Origin: Macrocystis pyrifera
Lineage: Eukaryota > Sar > Phaeophyceae > Laminariales > Laminariaceae
Assembly: GCA_031763025.1 (NCBI GenBank)
Contig: JASSKH010000006.1
Location: forward strand, 1,523,048 to 1,587,047
Direction of reading: 5' to 3'
DNA length: 64,000 bases
Positions 1-11,714 of the stretch are shown in pieces (within the stretch, counting starts at the first letter, position 1; every line of letters starts with the position of its first letter). The notes under the pieces are model-generated. The model searched no databases and was not told the origin of the DNA. It saw nothing but the letters and a program-made list of their open reading frames with translations. A program made the position numbers and the translations under genes.

Positions 1-611
1 ATTCTACACGACCTTACACCACAACATCTGCGACGCTGGCTTGGCTGTGTTGCCACTTCTGCCACTGCTCGGCGCGAGTCAGCGTGATACACATCGTTAT
101 CTACCCCCGTCAGCAGCACGTGACAGCACCCACACGATGGCCGCAGTGCGCGATATCGATGACATTTGCCAACTGCTGCGCTGGCTGTGGCTTTAGCGAC
201 TCTCGAAGAAAGCCAGCGCCGCGATGGCCTCGAGGACGAGATGGAGGAGAACGCTCCTCTTGTGAAGCTCACACGCTGCTCGAGAAAGAAGCTAGACATC
301 AGCGTGTATGTGTGGTTGGGCGCAGCTGCTGGAAAATGAAGAGCTCTCTGACCCCACGAGCATTACGGCGAGGGAAGCATTTTCGAACCGACGTCCGCCT
401 GCCCTACGTACCCTTTTCTCTTGGAGCTAATAATAGTCAATATATTGAAAGTCACACCCCCTTTCATCAAACGTCTCCAGAAAAAACACAACAACTGTGT
501 ATTCGATCCGACGGACGATAAGAGGGTAGTTATTTATATTCCGGTCGGAAAAATGACCGATCGGGAATCGGCTTTTTCAATCCTGGTTTCCGACTGCGTA
601 AGAATGGGCCT
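1..611. other. Intergenic, no supported gene
   Basis: Short overlapping open frames are present, but none has a recognisable motif, splice context or family resemblance. I see no tRNA-like boxes and no long repeat here. Confidence 0.5.
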
Positions 612-826
612 TACGGGGGACCATAGTAAAGAGGATCTACGGTACATACAAAAACCTATGTATTTACCTATTTTTGCTATTACGGGGGCCCATAGTTAAT
701 GGGACCAATTTTTTTTTAGTAAAAATACGTTAATATATAGGTTTTTATGTATATAACATAGGTCCTATTAACTATGGACCCCCGTAATATCAATATTTGG
801 TCCTTTTTACCATGGTCCCCCGCAGT
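612..826. mobile_element. Nested foldback MITE pair
   Basis: The outer arms start TACGGGGGACCATAGTAAA and end with its near reverse complement (TTTACCATGGTCCCCCGCAGTA). Inside, at 679-788, lies a second inverted-repeat element with arms beginning ATTACGGGGGCCCATAGTTA. The inner element is a relative of the outer one inserted into it. An uninterrupted relative lies at 58,679-58,788. There is no coding capacity, so this is a non-autonomous DNA element whose transposase family I cannot assign. Confidence 0.7.
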
Positions 827-1790
827 AGCGGGAATGACATGTTTAGGTCCGCGGGCTCTTCGCCTAGGTCTCGAGAAGACTTAAAGCTGATTGCTGCTGT
901 ACGAACGAGTTATGTATTGTTGTGCCGAATGGCGGATGGCAATGAATGGTCGTTTTTCCTGTGTTCCCAGCGTTTCCTTTCTCTTCACTCGAAATTGTTT
1001 TTTATAATGCACCCCTTGGCATACCGTTACGCGTTCAGCCATTACGGGCATGCGCGGAGCCGCTGGCGGGCGTCAGCCCACCGTCGCGAAGCCCCCCTAG
1101 TATTGAAGTATGATATACGGGCAAGGATCTTCCGGAAAAAAATGCCTGACCAATACTACCCCCTCCCCCCCACCCCCCCCCCCGCTATGGCCATACGACT
1201 ACAGTACTTTGCACGATAATGAGCATGTGGGATTTGCTCGTACCATAGTCATCGCGGACTGAGTGGTCTAGCAGGCGGTGCTATATAATCGACAAAAACG
1301 GCCTTAGAGTACCCCTCCGGGCGGGCCGAAGAAGCTATTTTCGCCCGACTATTTTTCTGGAAAGCCCCACTGTGGACACGCTTCGACGAGCTTTGAAAAG
1401 TGTCTTTCCCTTGCCTTGCCCAGGCGTTTGTGCTTCTTTCAACACAGCTAGCGACTAATAGCCGAACGTTCATGTTTCCATTCGATTGCGCATCGGTCAT
1501 CATGATTGAATATATAGTCTTGGCGAACGTATACCGAGTGCAACCAACCGTGGGACGCAGCAGCAGCATTGGTGTGATACTACTCTTCTTCAGTCTTGTG
1601 TGACACGTTATGCCAACCAGTGCCAGCGGGAGCCAGTCCGTAGACAAGGCTGTCGCCTTTGAGCTGTCGACTACTGGAACATGAGCTGCCTGTTTCGGCA
1701 GAAGCAGAATTAGAGAGTTGCAGATCCTCGTGCAGTTCCATGATCATTGCCAGTCAATGAAAATAAATAGACCAATGCGGAACTTGTCTA

Positions 1791-1829
<39 letters not shown>

Positions 1830-3079
1830 GTGTTTCCCCAGGTACAGAACAAACTTCGCGGGTGTGCTAACTCAAGACTATACTTGACAAAGAGTCGCCG
1901 TCAGAATGTGAACAAGAAGCAACACCTCCTTGCGCTACGCCGACGAGGAACTTTCTCGTCTGCCTTCACAGAGAATAGGCCCTACCCCGACCGGTAGAGG
2001 CTAGGATAGTGTACATGGTACGGACTCTGAATTGACTGCCCGAGCTGGACTACCCTTTATCCAGGCAAGCCTGAAGATTGAACGGTGTTGCTGTACCTGC
2101 TGCTGCACCCTCATCAGAGCTCTTTGGTGGGGTGTGTGTGCTTGTGCGCCGCAGTGTTGCCGTCGGCGGCGGTGAAGGGGGGAAGAATCTCGCCACGTCT
2201 TTTAAGGTTTTGAATCGGTCATTGCGTCCGCGAAAGCTTTTCAGCTTTGTTTCATCTAGGAATTATAGTATGGAAACATATATAGGATTTAGTATGGACG
2301 TTTTTGGGAAAAGGAACAGACACCTGGTACCCCCCCCCCCCTCCCCAAAAAATGGCCAAAGATGAAAAAATGGAGTGCTCGTACAGGCCTTTTCGAGTAC
2401 TCTTGCCCTGGCGAACTGCAAAAGTTTGGTGTTGCAAGCCGTTTTTTCATCGGTGATGTACTCATCGTGTTAGGCTCCGGCGCGTGAATCGCAGTATTCC
2501 AGCGATTCTCGGAGTTGTTCGTGCTGCTGGCTCGCAGCTTTGAGTGTACGAAAGCACCTCGTCGCTTCTGGCTGCTTACGACTACTGCTGTCTGACGCTC
2601 TCGACGCCCATCAGGAGCGTCCCTCGATATAGCGGGCTGTGTATTCCTTGTGAGGAGCTGTAGTTGTCCACAAGTGAAATGCAAACGTTCAGTTCAGGGT
2701 AGTGTTTTATCTCTTTTTGTGCCCCCCCCAGATTTCTACCAGTTTCCACCACTGCAGCACCTCCAAATCGGAGGTGTAGGCCTCTGTTGAGATAGCGCGG
2801 ACCACCACTCTGAAGAGAATCACAAGCTGCTGAGCTGAAGCTCCCTTGGGTCACTCCCGATCTCGGGTAAGCACGAGCCAGTCGAACGTGCAAACGCAGC
2901 TGGTAGAACAACACCCCCGGTTTGTGCTCCGATTAATAAGACATAGGTAGAGTAGAGTCACCCGGAAACCCGAGGACGGGGGGTAGGTAAGATCCTCCGT
3001 GGCCTTTAAAAAAAACTCTCCGATAAGAATTGTGGGATAATAACAAGATTATCTTTCTTTCCCCGGGGATCTGCGTTGT
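827..3079. other. Intergenic with a (GTT)n microsatellite
   Basis: A (GTT)n tract of about 40 bp lies at 1,790-1,829 and short poly-C runs occur near 1,160 and 2,332. No coding region is supported; the short frames on both strands have no family features. Confidence 0.5.
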
Positions 3080-3084
3080 TTGAT

Positions 3085-3960
3085 TTTTTCGCGGCACGCA
3101 ATGGCAGCATGGTGACCACGACGGCCCATGGCATTGCCATGGCATTGCCATCGAAAATTCGCGATGGCAACACGCCGTGACAATGGCACATCAATGTCAT
3201 GGCATTCGCCACGGCGTTCACCATGGTACCGGCATGATTGAATTCAAGGGTGCTAGTTCACGAAAGATCTCTTAATATGACACTACTCAAATATGACGGG
3301 GTAATCCTATTGTGGGGTACCGTGGTATCACGGGGCCTCATGGTATCATGGCCATGAGCCAATATGGCATCTACGGAGGCCCATGAACCTCCATCGTCCT
3401 CCATGAACTTTTCCATGACACGTTATGGGTCTGCCATGGCGTCCGCCTCGCCATGGCTTTCTTCGCTATGGACCTTCATGGCACGCCATGGCATTGCCAC
3501 GTAGGTTGCCATGGCATTACCATGGGGCATCATGACATTGCCGTGGTGTATCATGGCAATGTCATGGCAACCCATAGCATAGCAATGGACTGTTGTCGCA
3601 ATGGCGTGGTGTGCCAAGGCAAGGCCATGGTCTGTCGTCGAAAAGAAATGACGACCCACACGGCGAAACCATGCCCCCCCATGCGACATCATGCACGCGC
3701 CATGTGGTAGTGCCGTGGCAACGCTTGCCAGTGCCATGGTGTTACCATAAAGTTACGGTGGGGCCGCTCTACGGAGCCATTGAATTCCCATGGGCCGTTC
3801 CATGGCCACGCCATGGTGTTGACCATGACAACCCATGAAGTAATGCGTTGTAAAACCCCATGGCATTGCCATGCAGCACCATGGCAGTTAGTGGGAGCCC
3901 ATGAAGTCCCATGATGTACCATGCAATTCCGTGGCAACCCTTGCGGAATACCGCGACGCG
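3085..3960. repeat. CATGG-rich degenerate minisatellite
   Basis: About 0.9 kb is packed with CCATGG/CATGGCA words, for example CCATGGCATTGCCATGGCA at several places, on a loose 12 bp period. The palindromic core makes both strands translate into Met/His/Gly/Ala-rich peptides, so the frames here are repeat artefacts. Confidence 0.75.
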
Positions 3961-5410
3961 CCATAAAAACATCCAATAATGATGTACATCCCCACAAAAC
4001 GCCCGAATTTTCAGGATCACTTGACTTGTTGTGGAGGTAGGTCCAGACATCAAGTGTAAGCTAAGCGGGATACCTGATACCCACTCCCCATGGGTTACGT
4101 ATCTAACGAGTACCAGAACGAGCGTTGAGTTCGCACAACGGTGCGAACGTGTTTCACCGCTCGTCTTCTCTTAGAGCCCCTCCCTCTAAATTTCGTTCAA
4201 TCAGATGTAAATTGGATTAGAAAACAAAAATCAAGTCAAATTGAAAGAACCGAAAGTCCTCGATAAGATGGGCCCTTATTTAGGTCGCTTCCTACACTGT
4301 TCGATTTTTTAGCTTCAGATTTTGACCCGATCTCATTTTTGAATGTGGACTTGGCAAATCGAAACAGTCTTCCTACGCGGAAAAATCAGATTTATTACTC
4401 GTGCTGAGATTGGAGCAAACGTCAAGGCCAACTGCTGTTGTTGACTGCTGTTGTTGTGGTTTGGCGCCGCTAAGGGAAGCGCTGGGTGCGCTGCCCTGCG
4501 CGTAGGACCCAAGCGTCCGAGCCAAGGCTGCCTGCCTCCGGTCTGGCGGCGAAGAGACGCCAGACTGGCGGCGAAGAGACGTGGCGAGTAGCTAGAGTCA
4601 AGCTGTCTTGGTATTTTGTGCTTCATAATATGAGTGAGTGCTGCTGTACAGCAGTGTAGTCTACGAGTACGTACCCACGGAGAGGTGGGCGCCGAGTGCG
4701 CTTATCTTGGTCTCTAGGACCGAGCCCGCGCCAACAGACTGCAGTCTGGCCACGGAGGACCGCTCGTCGGGCGCGAAGCAACGTCACAGTACAACTGTGT
4801 GTCACCATCCAGCTCATCGATCATCCTGCTTCTATTTGCCGTCGTGGATAACATCTTGAATTTAGAGAGCATGCCATTTTTCGATTTGAAACTCTCATGA
4901 CGCAAGTCGTCGGATTTTGGTCCAAAACCCGACGACATGATGAGTAATCGGATTCTCAAATCGAAAAAATTCCGGACGGATTTCGCATGTTTGGACTGCA
5001 TAAAGCAGGGTCCCTAATAATAGTTTTTTGTATCGAAAAATACGAATCTGAAGCTCGAACTCGAACCACACATTTGGAAACAGCCTCAACAACGACGGTA
5101 GAAGGGTACCAAAAGCCGCAGATTATATTTTTGGAATGGTCCCTAGCAGATCTTTTCGAGAAACATCTTCTTGGTGCGGTATTATGTTGGCAACATTTCG
5201 GTTCTGGAAAACCCTCTGCATAGCGCTGCAAAACGATTTCACCCCTGTCCGAACTCGACGGTTCTTATACGGCGGCAGCAATGTGGTGTACACTTACATC
5301 GAACCCAACGTATCTCCAAGGTTGCAATGGTTGGGGAGCCCCCCTCCCCCGTCAAGTGACACATGCAACCCCACAGTCTTTTGGTACTACCGCTCGATGG
5401 CAAACGCTGC
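3961..5410. other. Intergenic, no supported gene
   Basis: Contains a short tandem duplication of TGGCGGCGAAGAGACG near 4,547-4,583. The remaining frames are short and unrecognised. Confidence 0.45.
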
Positions 5411-5740
5411 TTTTTTTTTTTTTTTTTTTTTATCATCACTTTTACTTTCCAGCCCACTCGTAGGAGGTTTTACCCTCGACGATCTTCTGGACAAGCCGTG
5501 GTCACAGGTGTCGTCCCTTCTCCCCCCCGGTACGTGCCTTTATTTTTTATCGCGCATAGGGTTCAGCATTCCCACTGCTCGTCGATTTTCATCGAATGTA
5601 CAGCTAACTCACGCTCTCGCGCTTTCCGCTAATCAATTTTATGCAAGAAAAAGTCCCTATGAGCATGCACTCGGTGAGACTCGAACTCACGAAATTGATC
5701 TTGATAGGCTCGCGGACCACCTACCAAGCCACCGGGGACG
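5411..5740 (-). mobile_element. SINE A copy 1, tRNA-derived
   Basis: On the minus strand the element starts with a tRNA-like head (5,740 downwards). Its T-arm is perfect: GTGAG-TTCGAGT-CTCAC. The element ends in a 21-nt poly(A), seen as poly(T) at 5,411-5,431. The body is shared with copies at 15.1, 47.2, 52.1 and 54.4 kb. A 5' tRNA-like head with internal promoter boxes and a 3' poly(A) is the classic layout of a SINE retroposed by a partner LINE. Confidence 0.8.
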
Positions 5741-6470
5741 CCGGCTTGGAGTAACATGATGGTAGTGATTATGATGAGCTCTTTGGAGTGGTTGTTAAAC
5801 TTAAGCCCTCGCGCAAAAGGGGTCTTGCATACGGGTTTTCAGGTGATTGAGGGAGGTATTATTGTTCTGTATTATCCCACGAACAACTCACTGACCGACT
5901 TACTGGCTGACTGACTGCCTGCCTGCCGCATCGTCCATACAATTCCTTTAGCCCCAGGTATGTACAACATGTACCCTTTCATTTTTTTGTTCCCATCCCA
6001 GCCGATAATTGTATTCGCCCTTCTTCTCCAACTCCCTCCGTGTCGCAGATCTGGGATCACATAGCGGGCACTCCTGCTCTCTCCCTTCCCCCCCCCGTCT
6101 CACCCTTACGGTACCATACGAGTACCTGCACATGATATCAGTTATTTAGTCCGTGTTTGGTTCCGACGATGGATTACCCGCCACAACCAACCTGTCTGTA
6201 TGAAAACAAGTCCTGGTAGTGCATATTAGTAGTAGTCTGTCACACTACAGTAGATACCGGTTTCCGGTACCAGTGGTATATGTTTTTGTTATTCGCAAGT
6301 AGCCTGGCTGCAATGATCCCGACCGGCTGGGTCGAGGAACGAGCGGGGGGGGCGGGCTGAAAATATTGCGTGCGAATCTAGGACGAAATACAAGATTCAT
6401 TCCAGACGTAATTGGGCAGAGTAATGATTTCTCTGTACCTAGTGCCGGTAGCGCCAGCAGACGAAGCCGG

Positions 6471-7867
6471 CACTATAACGGCAACCGGCACTATACTCCG
6501 CATACTGCCACACTGGTTGATCCCGTATGTGCCGAACGAGACTTCATAGATAGGCACTATGATAGCGAGCAGCCGGCACTATAGCGAGGCCACTACTACT
6601 GTATCGTGCTCTACGTACTCGTACTGCTGTGCATAATCCTGTACGGCCACCGCAATCAATTCAAACGCTGCAGCAACTAACTCAGGCACTATATATGCAG
6701 TAATATTCGTTCAGTTCAAGACACCCCACAGTGTTTCGTTTGCCGTCTGAGAAGAGGACATCATCAGTGGTATCGTTTTTCGGCTAAACAAATTGTGACT
6801 GTCGTGACTCCTTAACCCTTTCGGAGACTACAATCTCGTTTTCCGGGAGAGACTACTCAAACTACATTGTAAGTAGGTTGTCCCCAAGGACGGGACTACA
6901 GTACTATCAATAGAAGGGTTAACTGAGGACCTATTTACCCAAGCAAGAACAGCATTTATTTTGATTTTCGCCCGTCATTCAATGAGTACCTACTGAAGTC
7001 CATCAGGTTGCACTTTAATATTATCTCAAAGTCAGTTTGCGGGTGGCTTACTGGTGGTGTGGGGCTCCTCAAGCGAGGAACCCCAGAAGGCAAAGCAAGT
7101 GCACTCCTCCTATCGTAAGCACGGTGTCCTGACTTACCATTTACGATAATCAAGATAACACGCAACCCGGGACGGGTTTCCCGCACCGAACGTCTGCAAA
7201 AACAAGCGGGGCACATACAGCAGTACAACCAAAATGGTGGCTTCTTGGGAAAGACCTCGACGATGTACATATTACCATGAACACATGATGGGCTTGTTAT
7301 CATACGTGTATACGGAAAATGCGAAAGGCGGGCTTGAGATTCGCATGGAAACAGTACTAAAGTAGTACTTGAAGTAACAAACTCGGGAGGCATTTAGTAC
7401 TGAGAAAACTTTCTGTAGAACGCAACACCGGCAGATTGCTCTCAGTATCGATATTGCCGGTGCAGCCCTAAATTTTTAAGTGCTGCAAGGGCGAGCCCTG
7501 TGTGCGTGTGTGTGGTGGAGCAACCCGATGAACGGGCGGCATCGCACGCTCGCATGACTTTAGTCACCGCTTCAGTTTGACGAAGGAAGATACTCTGGTA
7601 CACTGGTAAGCTGCTCCGTCTGGAGTGGAAAAGGCGATGGCTCGTGTGGCTAAGGGAGGCGGCAACTATGCATTGCCGTATATGTGACCATAACATATCT
7701 ACCTTCAAGTACGCACCGTACAAATAGTGGTCGCTCTAAAGTGCCGACTGAGTATATCGCCGGCTGCCCGCTATAGAGTGCCCGTGAAACAGCTTGGCAC
7801 AGCAGATGGGATCAGTCAGTGTGGCAGTGTCCGGAGTAGTGCCAGTTGCCGCCGTAGTGCCGGTATT
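6471..7867. mobile_element. 1.4 kb non-autonomous element with ~125 bp terminal inverted repeats
   Basis: The left end (6,471-6,597) carries CCGGCACTATA words and ACTGCCACACTGGTTGATCC. The right end (7,736-7,867) carries the same series inverted (GGATCAGTCAGTGTGGCAGT and AGTGCCGG words). A related single end lies at 51,265-51,330. No transposase-like frame is visible inside. A small TTAA-flanked MITE sits in the interior. Confidence 0.6.
6812..6922. mobile_element. piggyBac-like MITE, copy 1
   Basis: A 111 bp hairpin bounded by TTAA on both sides, with termini TTAACCCTTTC and GAAGGGTTAA. The TTAA target and CCCTT start match the general pattern of piggyBac-superfamily MITEs. A 101 bp relative lies at 40,252-40,352. 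Confidence 0.6.
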
Positions 7868-8458
7868 GTTATTTGGCGCATGCCGACATTTTACGTATCG
7901 AGACACCTCACAGTATGTATAGTAGTGGGTAAGACGGGGGTGGGAGCGACGCTACGAACGACTTATACGGGGGAACGTGCTGCAGTTATCAGAACCAAAT
8001 ACCTCTAGTACCGGGTATGGTACAATAATAATAAAGCGACACGTATTTTAAATGTGTGGATCGTGGGCTCTGCTGTGCCCCCCGGAGATACTGGCGGCAA
8101 CGCACGCTCGCGGGCTTGGCCTTGCGCTGTGTGTTGTATCCAGAGGAGGATCTCTCTGTGGTGGCGGCAGGCAGGGGAAAGAGGGAGGGGGCGAGCTACA
8201 GCAGTACATACGCGACATGGGTGAAGAATTTGGGGGTTCAGAATCCTAGGCTGATATTGTTCAGTTCAACAATTTACAAACACGAGTGAGTATTTGTGAT
8301 CAGTGAGGAACGCCACATTTTTAATCCAGGTATGTATGTATATAATCCTACATTTTTTTAAGCCTATACTCAAAGTTGGTATTAGAATAAAATGCGAGTC
8401 TGAGCCAAAACAGGAGAATATTAACTGTCATGGCGTACTGTACAGTAGTATAGCTCAC

Positions 8459-8569
8459 CAGGCGAGTGTTGAAGACGAAAGCCGCGCCGATGCATGTCGA
8501 CAGCCCGGCGAATACGACGAGCACGAAAGCGATAGGAGCATTTTCGAGGTTTTCGGATGACGTTCCCAT
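8459..8569 (-). CDS. ZIP metal transporter, first exon of a second gene copy (partial)
   Basis: A 37-codon exon starts at ATG (8,569) and ends in CTG before a GTGAGC splice donor, in phase 0. It encodes the first transmembrane helix of a ZIP transporter (residues LVVFAGLSTCIGAAFVF). It is 27/29 identical over the shared segment to the exon at 51,559-51,666. Of ten differing codons in that segment, eight are synonymous and two replace a residue, which suggests protein-level constraint on both copies. No matching exon 2 lies to its left in the window. Either its intron exceeds 8.4 kb and the gene continues past the left edge, or this is an orphan duplicate. Homology continues into the upstream flank (to about 8,890) and into the intron (about 8,080-8,180). 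Confidence 0.6.
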
Positions 8570-8890
8570 CCTTGTTACGTGTTGCCTGCCACCCCTCCTC
8601 TCTCAGCAATCAACACTCCTGGTTGGTGTGGTCTGCACTTGCCGCCAGTGCGAAAACGTGTGATGTATGCGCGCGGAGACCTATATTTTGTACACGGCTG
8701 GGGTTCTGCTCTCTTGCGCAGACTTGCGAGCGGGCAGAGGCTAGAATTAAAGTGCCGTGGGGCGTCTCGCTGCCTGGTTGACTCAATTGTGATGTAGAAA
8801 TAGTTTTCGCCCTTTACGAGGTTGTTTGAATTTGTATGGATCACGCATACATTCGTTCTCCTTGTTGTGTGTGCTCGGAGCTCGTAGATT
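8570..8890 (-). promoter_or_regulatory. Duplicated 5' flank of the ZIP first exon
   Basis: Sequence upstream of the start codon resembles 51,667-52,095 in blocks, for example CACCCCTCCTCT, CATACATTCGTTCTC and GATTGGCTG (which holds a CCAAT-box-like ATTGG). Conservation of the flank with the exon suggests that the promoter and 5' UTR were copied together. No TATA box is clear. Confidence 0.3.
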
Positions 8891-9109
8891 ATGATTGGCT
8901 GCTGTATCGTTCTGGATGACAAGGAGTACATAGAATGATAAATGCGGTGGGTGATGTTCTTTATATGCCCAGAGTATGTCGTATCTGAAACAGGAAGCAA
9001 TAACTTTAGATTCGACACGCGTGACGTATCGAACTCTTTGGTCTATAGGGCAAGCCGTCTGATTATGTGGTCAGTGGGAGGCTACTGTTGATAGTCCGGC
9101 TGCGAGTGA

Positions 9110-10045
9110 GCGGAAACGGTTCAGAAAAATCCGTGGACACGCAAACTCCAAGCAGGGGCAGAAATATCCAATATGTGAACTACTGCACGTAGACTTTTTT
9201 GTTAACTTCATGACAAAAAACACGGGGGCTATCATGCAAGCCTCACTCTTACCGGATAGCTTTAGTTTCCGTGAGTTCCATATTTTTTTCGCCCAATCTT
9301 TTAATCTTCCAGATTTTCCTGAACGTGATGGTATAATACGCGCGCAAGGAAGCTCATAAAAATAAACAATTCAAAAACAAGCCGAAAGGATCAACAACAC
9401 ATACATACCTGGTATGTTGTTGATAGTAGCCGTAGCGCAAACAAACATATCAAGTAAGTGTTTGCATTAACGAGTAGACAGAGGGGGGGTCCGAGCTACC
9501 GGTTTCACCCGGGCTAAAAAACACGTTGTCAATAACACGTGACGATGATTAGGTTCGTTTCGTTTCTTATTGTTGTGTGGCTTACCCTGGACCGAAGTAA
9601 TGTATCAATAAGTTACCCCAATATAATAAGCTCTTACTACACTTCCACATGGACAACAATACGTGTCGCGTGTCAAGTTAACCCGTCCCTTCCGGTGCAA
9701 CAGCTGCATACCGCAGGCTTCTGCTACCCCAGGTGAGCATGTTGACGCGACCTGGTCAGAGCCAGACTTAAGTGTCTTGGGCGACATGGCCCATCCCTCC
9801 CCTCCCCCGCGCAGTGATGTCGCCGACGGTACGTTCCGTGATTGCAGTATTCACCTGCCGCACTGCCGCTTTACTTCTCTCCGCCTAGCGTTAACCCCGC
9901 GCTTGAAGGCGTTCGTTCCGTGCTCGACCCGTCTGCGTCATCCAAGTACCTTTCTTTATAAAAAAATGTATTGAGTAAGAAAAAACTTGTGATCCTACAC
10001 ATGCAACTGCCGTTGGGGCGGGGGGTGGTACATGGAATGGCAGGT
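9110..10045. repeat. Duplicated block, copy a (partner 60,095-60,825)
   Basis: Shared pieces in the same order include CGGGGGCTATC, TTCCGTGCTC and GTTGGGGCGGGGGGTG. No gene is supported in either copy. One footprint motif, TACCTGGTA, lies at 9,406-9,414. Confidence 0.55.
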
Positions 10046-10471
10046 ATAAAACTACTGTATTTTTTGGGGGAAAAGCCAAAATCGGGTACACCTGTTCCAT
10101 CTGAGTCAAAAACAGGTACGCACTAAAACAACGTAAATATCACACGCCACGAGAGGTAGTTTCGACCATTACAAGCTTATATTTACTACACTGGGGAAAA
10201 GCGTGCTCAGCACCTCTTTGGCAGCGTGGCCGAAAGCACTGCGCAAAATTTTTACCTGTTTCTTATACGACTGTGTTTGGCAGCGACCTGATCGATTAGG
10301 TGGCCGCAAGAATCGTCGCAGGGATGGACGGGTTGTCGTTGGCGAGGACAAGTGTCAACAAAGAACGGATTTTCAAAATGATCTCTATGACCACCCAGGT
10401 CGCGATATCACGTCGAGTGTAGTATACCCGCACAAACTGGCACTGAGGGACCGCCAAGCCTCTAGTTTTAT

Positions 10472-10592
10472 GAGGATCACTCTTGGCTGGCTAATCGATC
10501 GATCGTTTACGTCTATAGCTCAGTAGGTATTACCATCACATTTGACGTCGTCGAGAACATGGGTTCGAATCTCACTTCGAACGTTTCTTTTT
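10472..10592 (+). mobile_element. tRNA-like repeat, family B copy 1
   Basis: Contains a perfect A-box-like TAGCTCAGTAGG and a B-box-like GGTTCGAATCT about 35 nt later, but flanking stems do not close into an acceptor. Relatives at 10.75, 61.08 and 61.63 kb share the leader TAATCGATCGATC, so this is a dispersed tRNA-derived repeat and not a working tRNA gene. Confidence 0.65.
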
Positions 10593-10751
10593 TAGAAAAA
10601 CGCTTGCGCGTGCGCCCTTAAAAACGTATGTATCACCCTGGTTCCCCAGGTATTGAAACGAGGCGAGTAGGTCAGCGTACGGCCGTACCAGATATACGGT
10701 ACCGACGCCCTAAAGATCCCGCCATTCAGAGGGGGGGGGGGGGGGGGGGGG

Positions 10752-10836
10752 TTATTAGGAGTACCCTGGGCTGGGTAATCGATCGATCTTTTACCCCTAT
10801 ACCTGGTAGCTCAGTAGGTAACACCTTCATACTATA
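10752..10836 (+). mobile_element. tRNA-like repeat, family B copy 2 (truncated)
   Basis: Has the leader GGGTAATCGATCGATC and the A box TAGCTCAGTAGG but lacks the B box. Relative to copy 1, a CCWGGTA-type 7 bp insertion (TACCTGGTA, 10,800-10,808) lies just before the A box. A 21-nt G run (10,731-10,751) precedes it. Confidence 0.6.
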
Positions 10837-11084
10837 GGGGAAGGAGGGCAAAAACGGAGCACTGCTGCCAATGACGTGGGGGTGGAGAACGTTGACGAGG
10901 AGTATGGTAGACGAGGGTCTGCCAAGGAAGGAAGGCACAAGTAGGAGCCTTTGAGAAGGGAACACGAGATATCTGTTGGTTCGGAGTGATACAAGAGTGC
11001 TGCAGTTTGGTACTACTCCGGTGTATTACATTTAAGTCAGAATGGCACATGCACGATATATTGTCGGAGGGCAAAAATTTTAAG

Positions 11085-11510
11085 CGTAACATTTCTGATT
11101 CAACCCCACAGAAAGAAAAGTGGAATTTGTTACCAACCGTTCGAGTTCACTGTTAAGATAATCATGGGCTCTATATCGGCGCATGGGCTCTACCGACGTG
11201 CGCGTAGGGGTTTTATCTTGGTAGAAGGCAAGGAGGACGGAAACAGGGGGTCACACTCGACTGCCTTTATTTCTACCGAGGTATTCCTCCACTCCAGAGT
11301 TATTGGAGCCTGTCCTGCGACCACAGAACAATTGTGGCGATGAGTTAACGTGAGAACAACAACAACAGCAACAAACACCTCGTGCTTGATGTGCACATAT
11401 ATAGCTGCGCGTGCGGAGCAGAAAGAAGCACACGACACGACACAGCCAGCTGCCGATTGACAGGCCTAGACTACCGTATAGGTCTACTGTTATGGTTTCT
11501 AGTCTCTGTT
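11085..11510. repeat. Dispersed repeat, partner at 26,655-26,930
   Basis: Shares a series of ordered blocks with the partner: TAACATTTCT, ACAGAAAGAAAAGTG, GATAATCATGG, GGTTTTATC, CTCGTGCTTGATGTG and TAGGCCTAGACTA. It is non-coding as far as I can see. Confidence 0.6.
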
Positions 11511-11596
11511 GATGTGGCCAACTCCCTTGCCCTCCCTCCTGCACCGTTGAAAGAAGAACGGCAGTGCCATCGGGGGGTTGGTGAAATGGTATATCC

Positions 11597-11714
11597 ATGT
11601 ACGAGAGCGACCATGTCCTCGCCACCTTCACCGCGGGGTCTTGGGTGGAGACGAACTACGAGCTGCTTGCCGCGATGAGGGAGAACGACTTCGACGCCTC
11701 GGACGCGGCAAACA
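11597..11714 (+). CDS. Exon-like segment, unknown protein (partial)
   Basis: From ATG 11,597 the frame reads MYESDHVLATFTAGSWVETN and continues for 39 codons to a strong splice donor (ACA|GTAAGT, donor at 11,715), leaving phase 1. An in-frame stop lies just upstream at 11,582, so this ATG is the likely start. The composition is acidic and ordinary for a soluble protein; I recognise no family. It may be the first exon of the gene whose zinc-finger exons lie at 16.0 and 18.7 kb on the same strand, but the phases do not join directly, so other exons would be needed. Confidence 0.4.

Noticed and set aside
10505-10580. Functional tRNA gene
   Set aside because: A and B boxes are good but acceptor and anticodon stems do not pair, and several dispersed copies exist.
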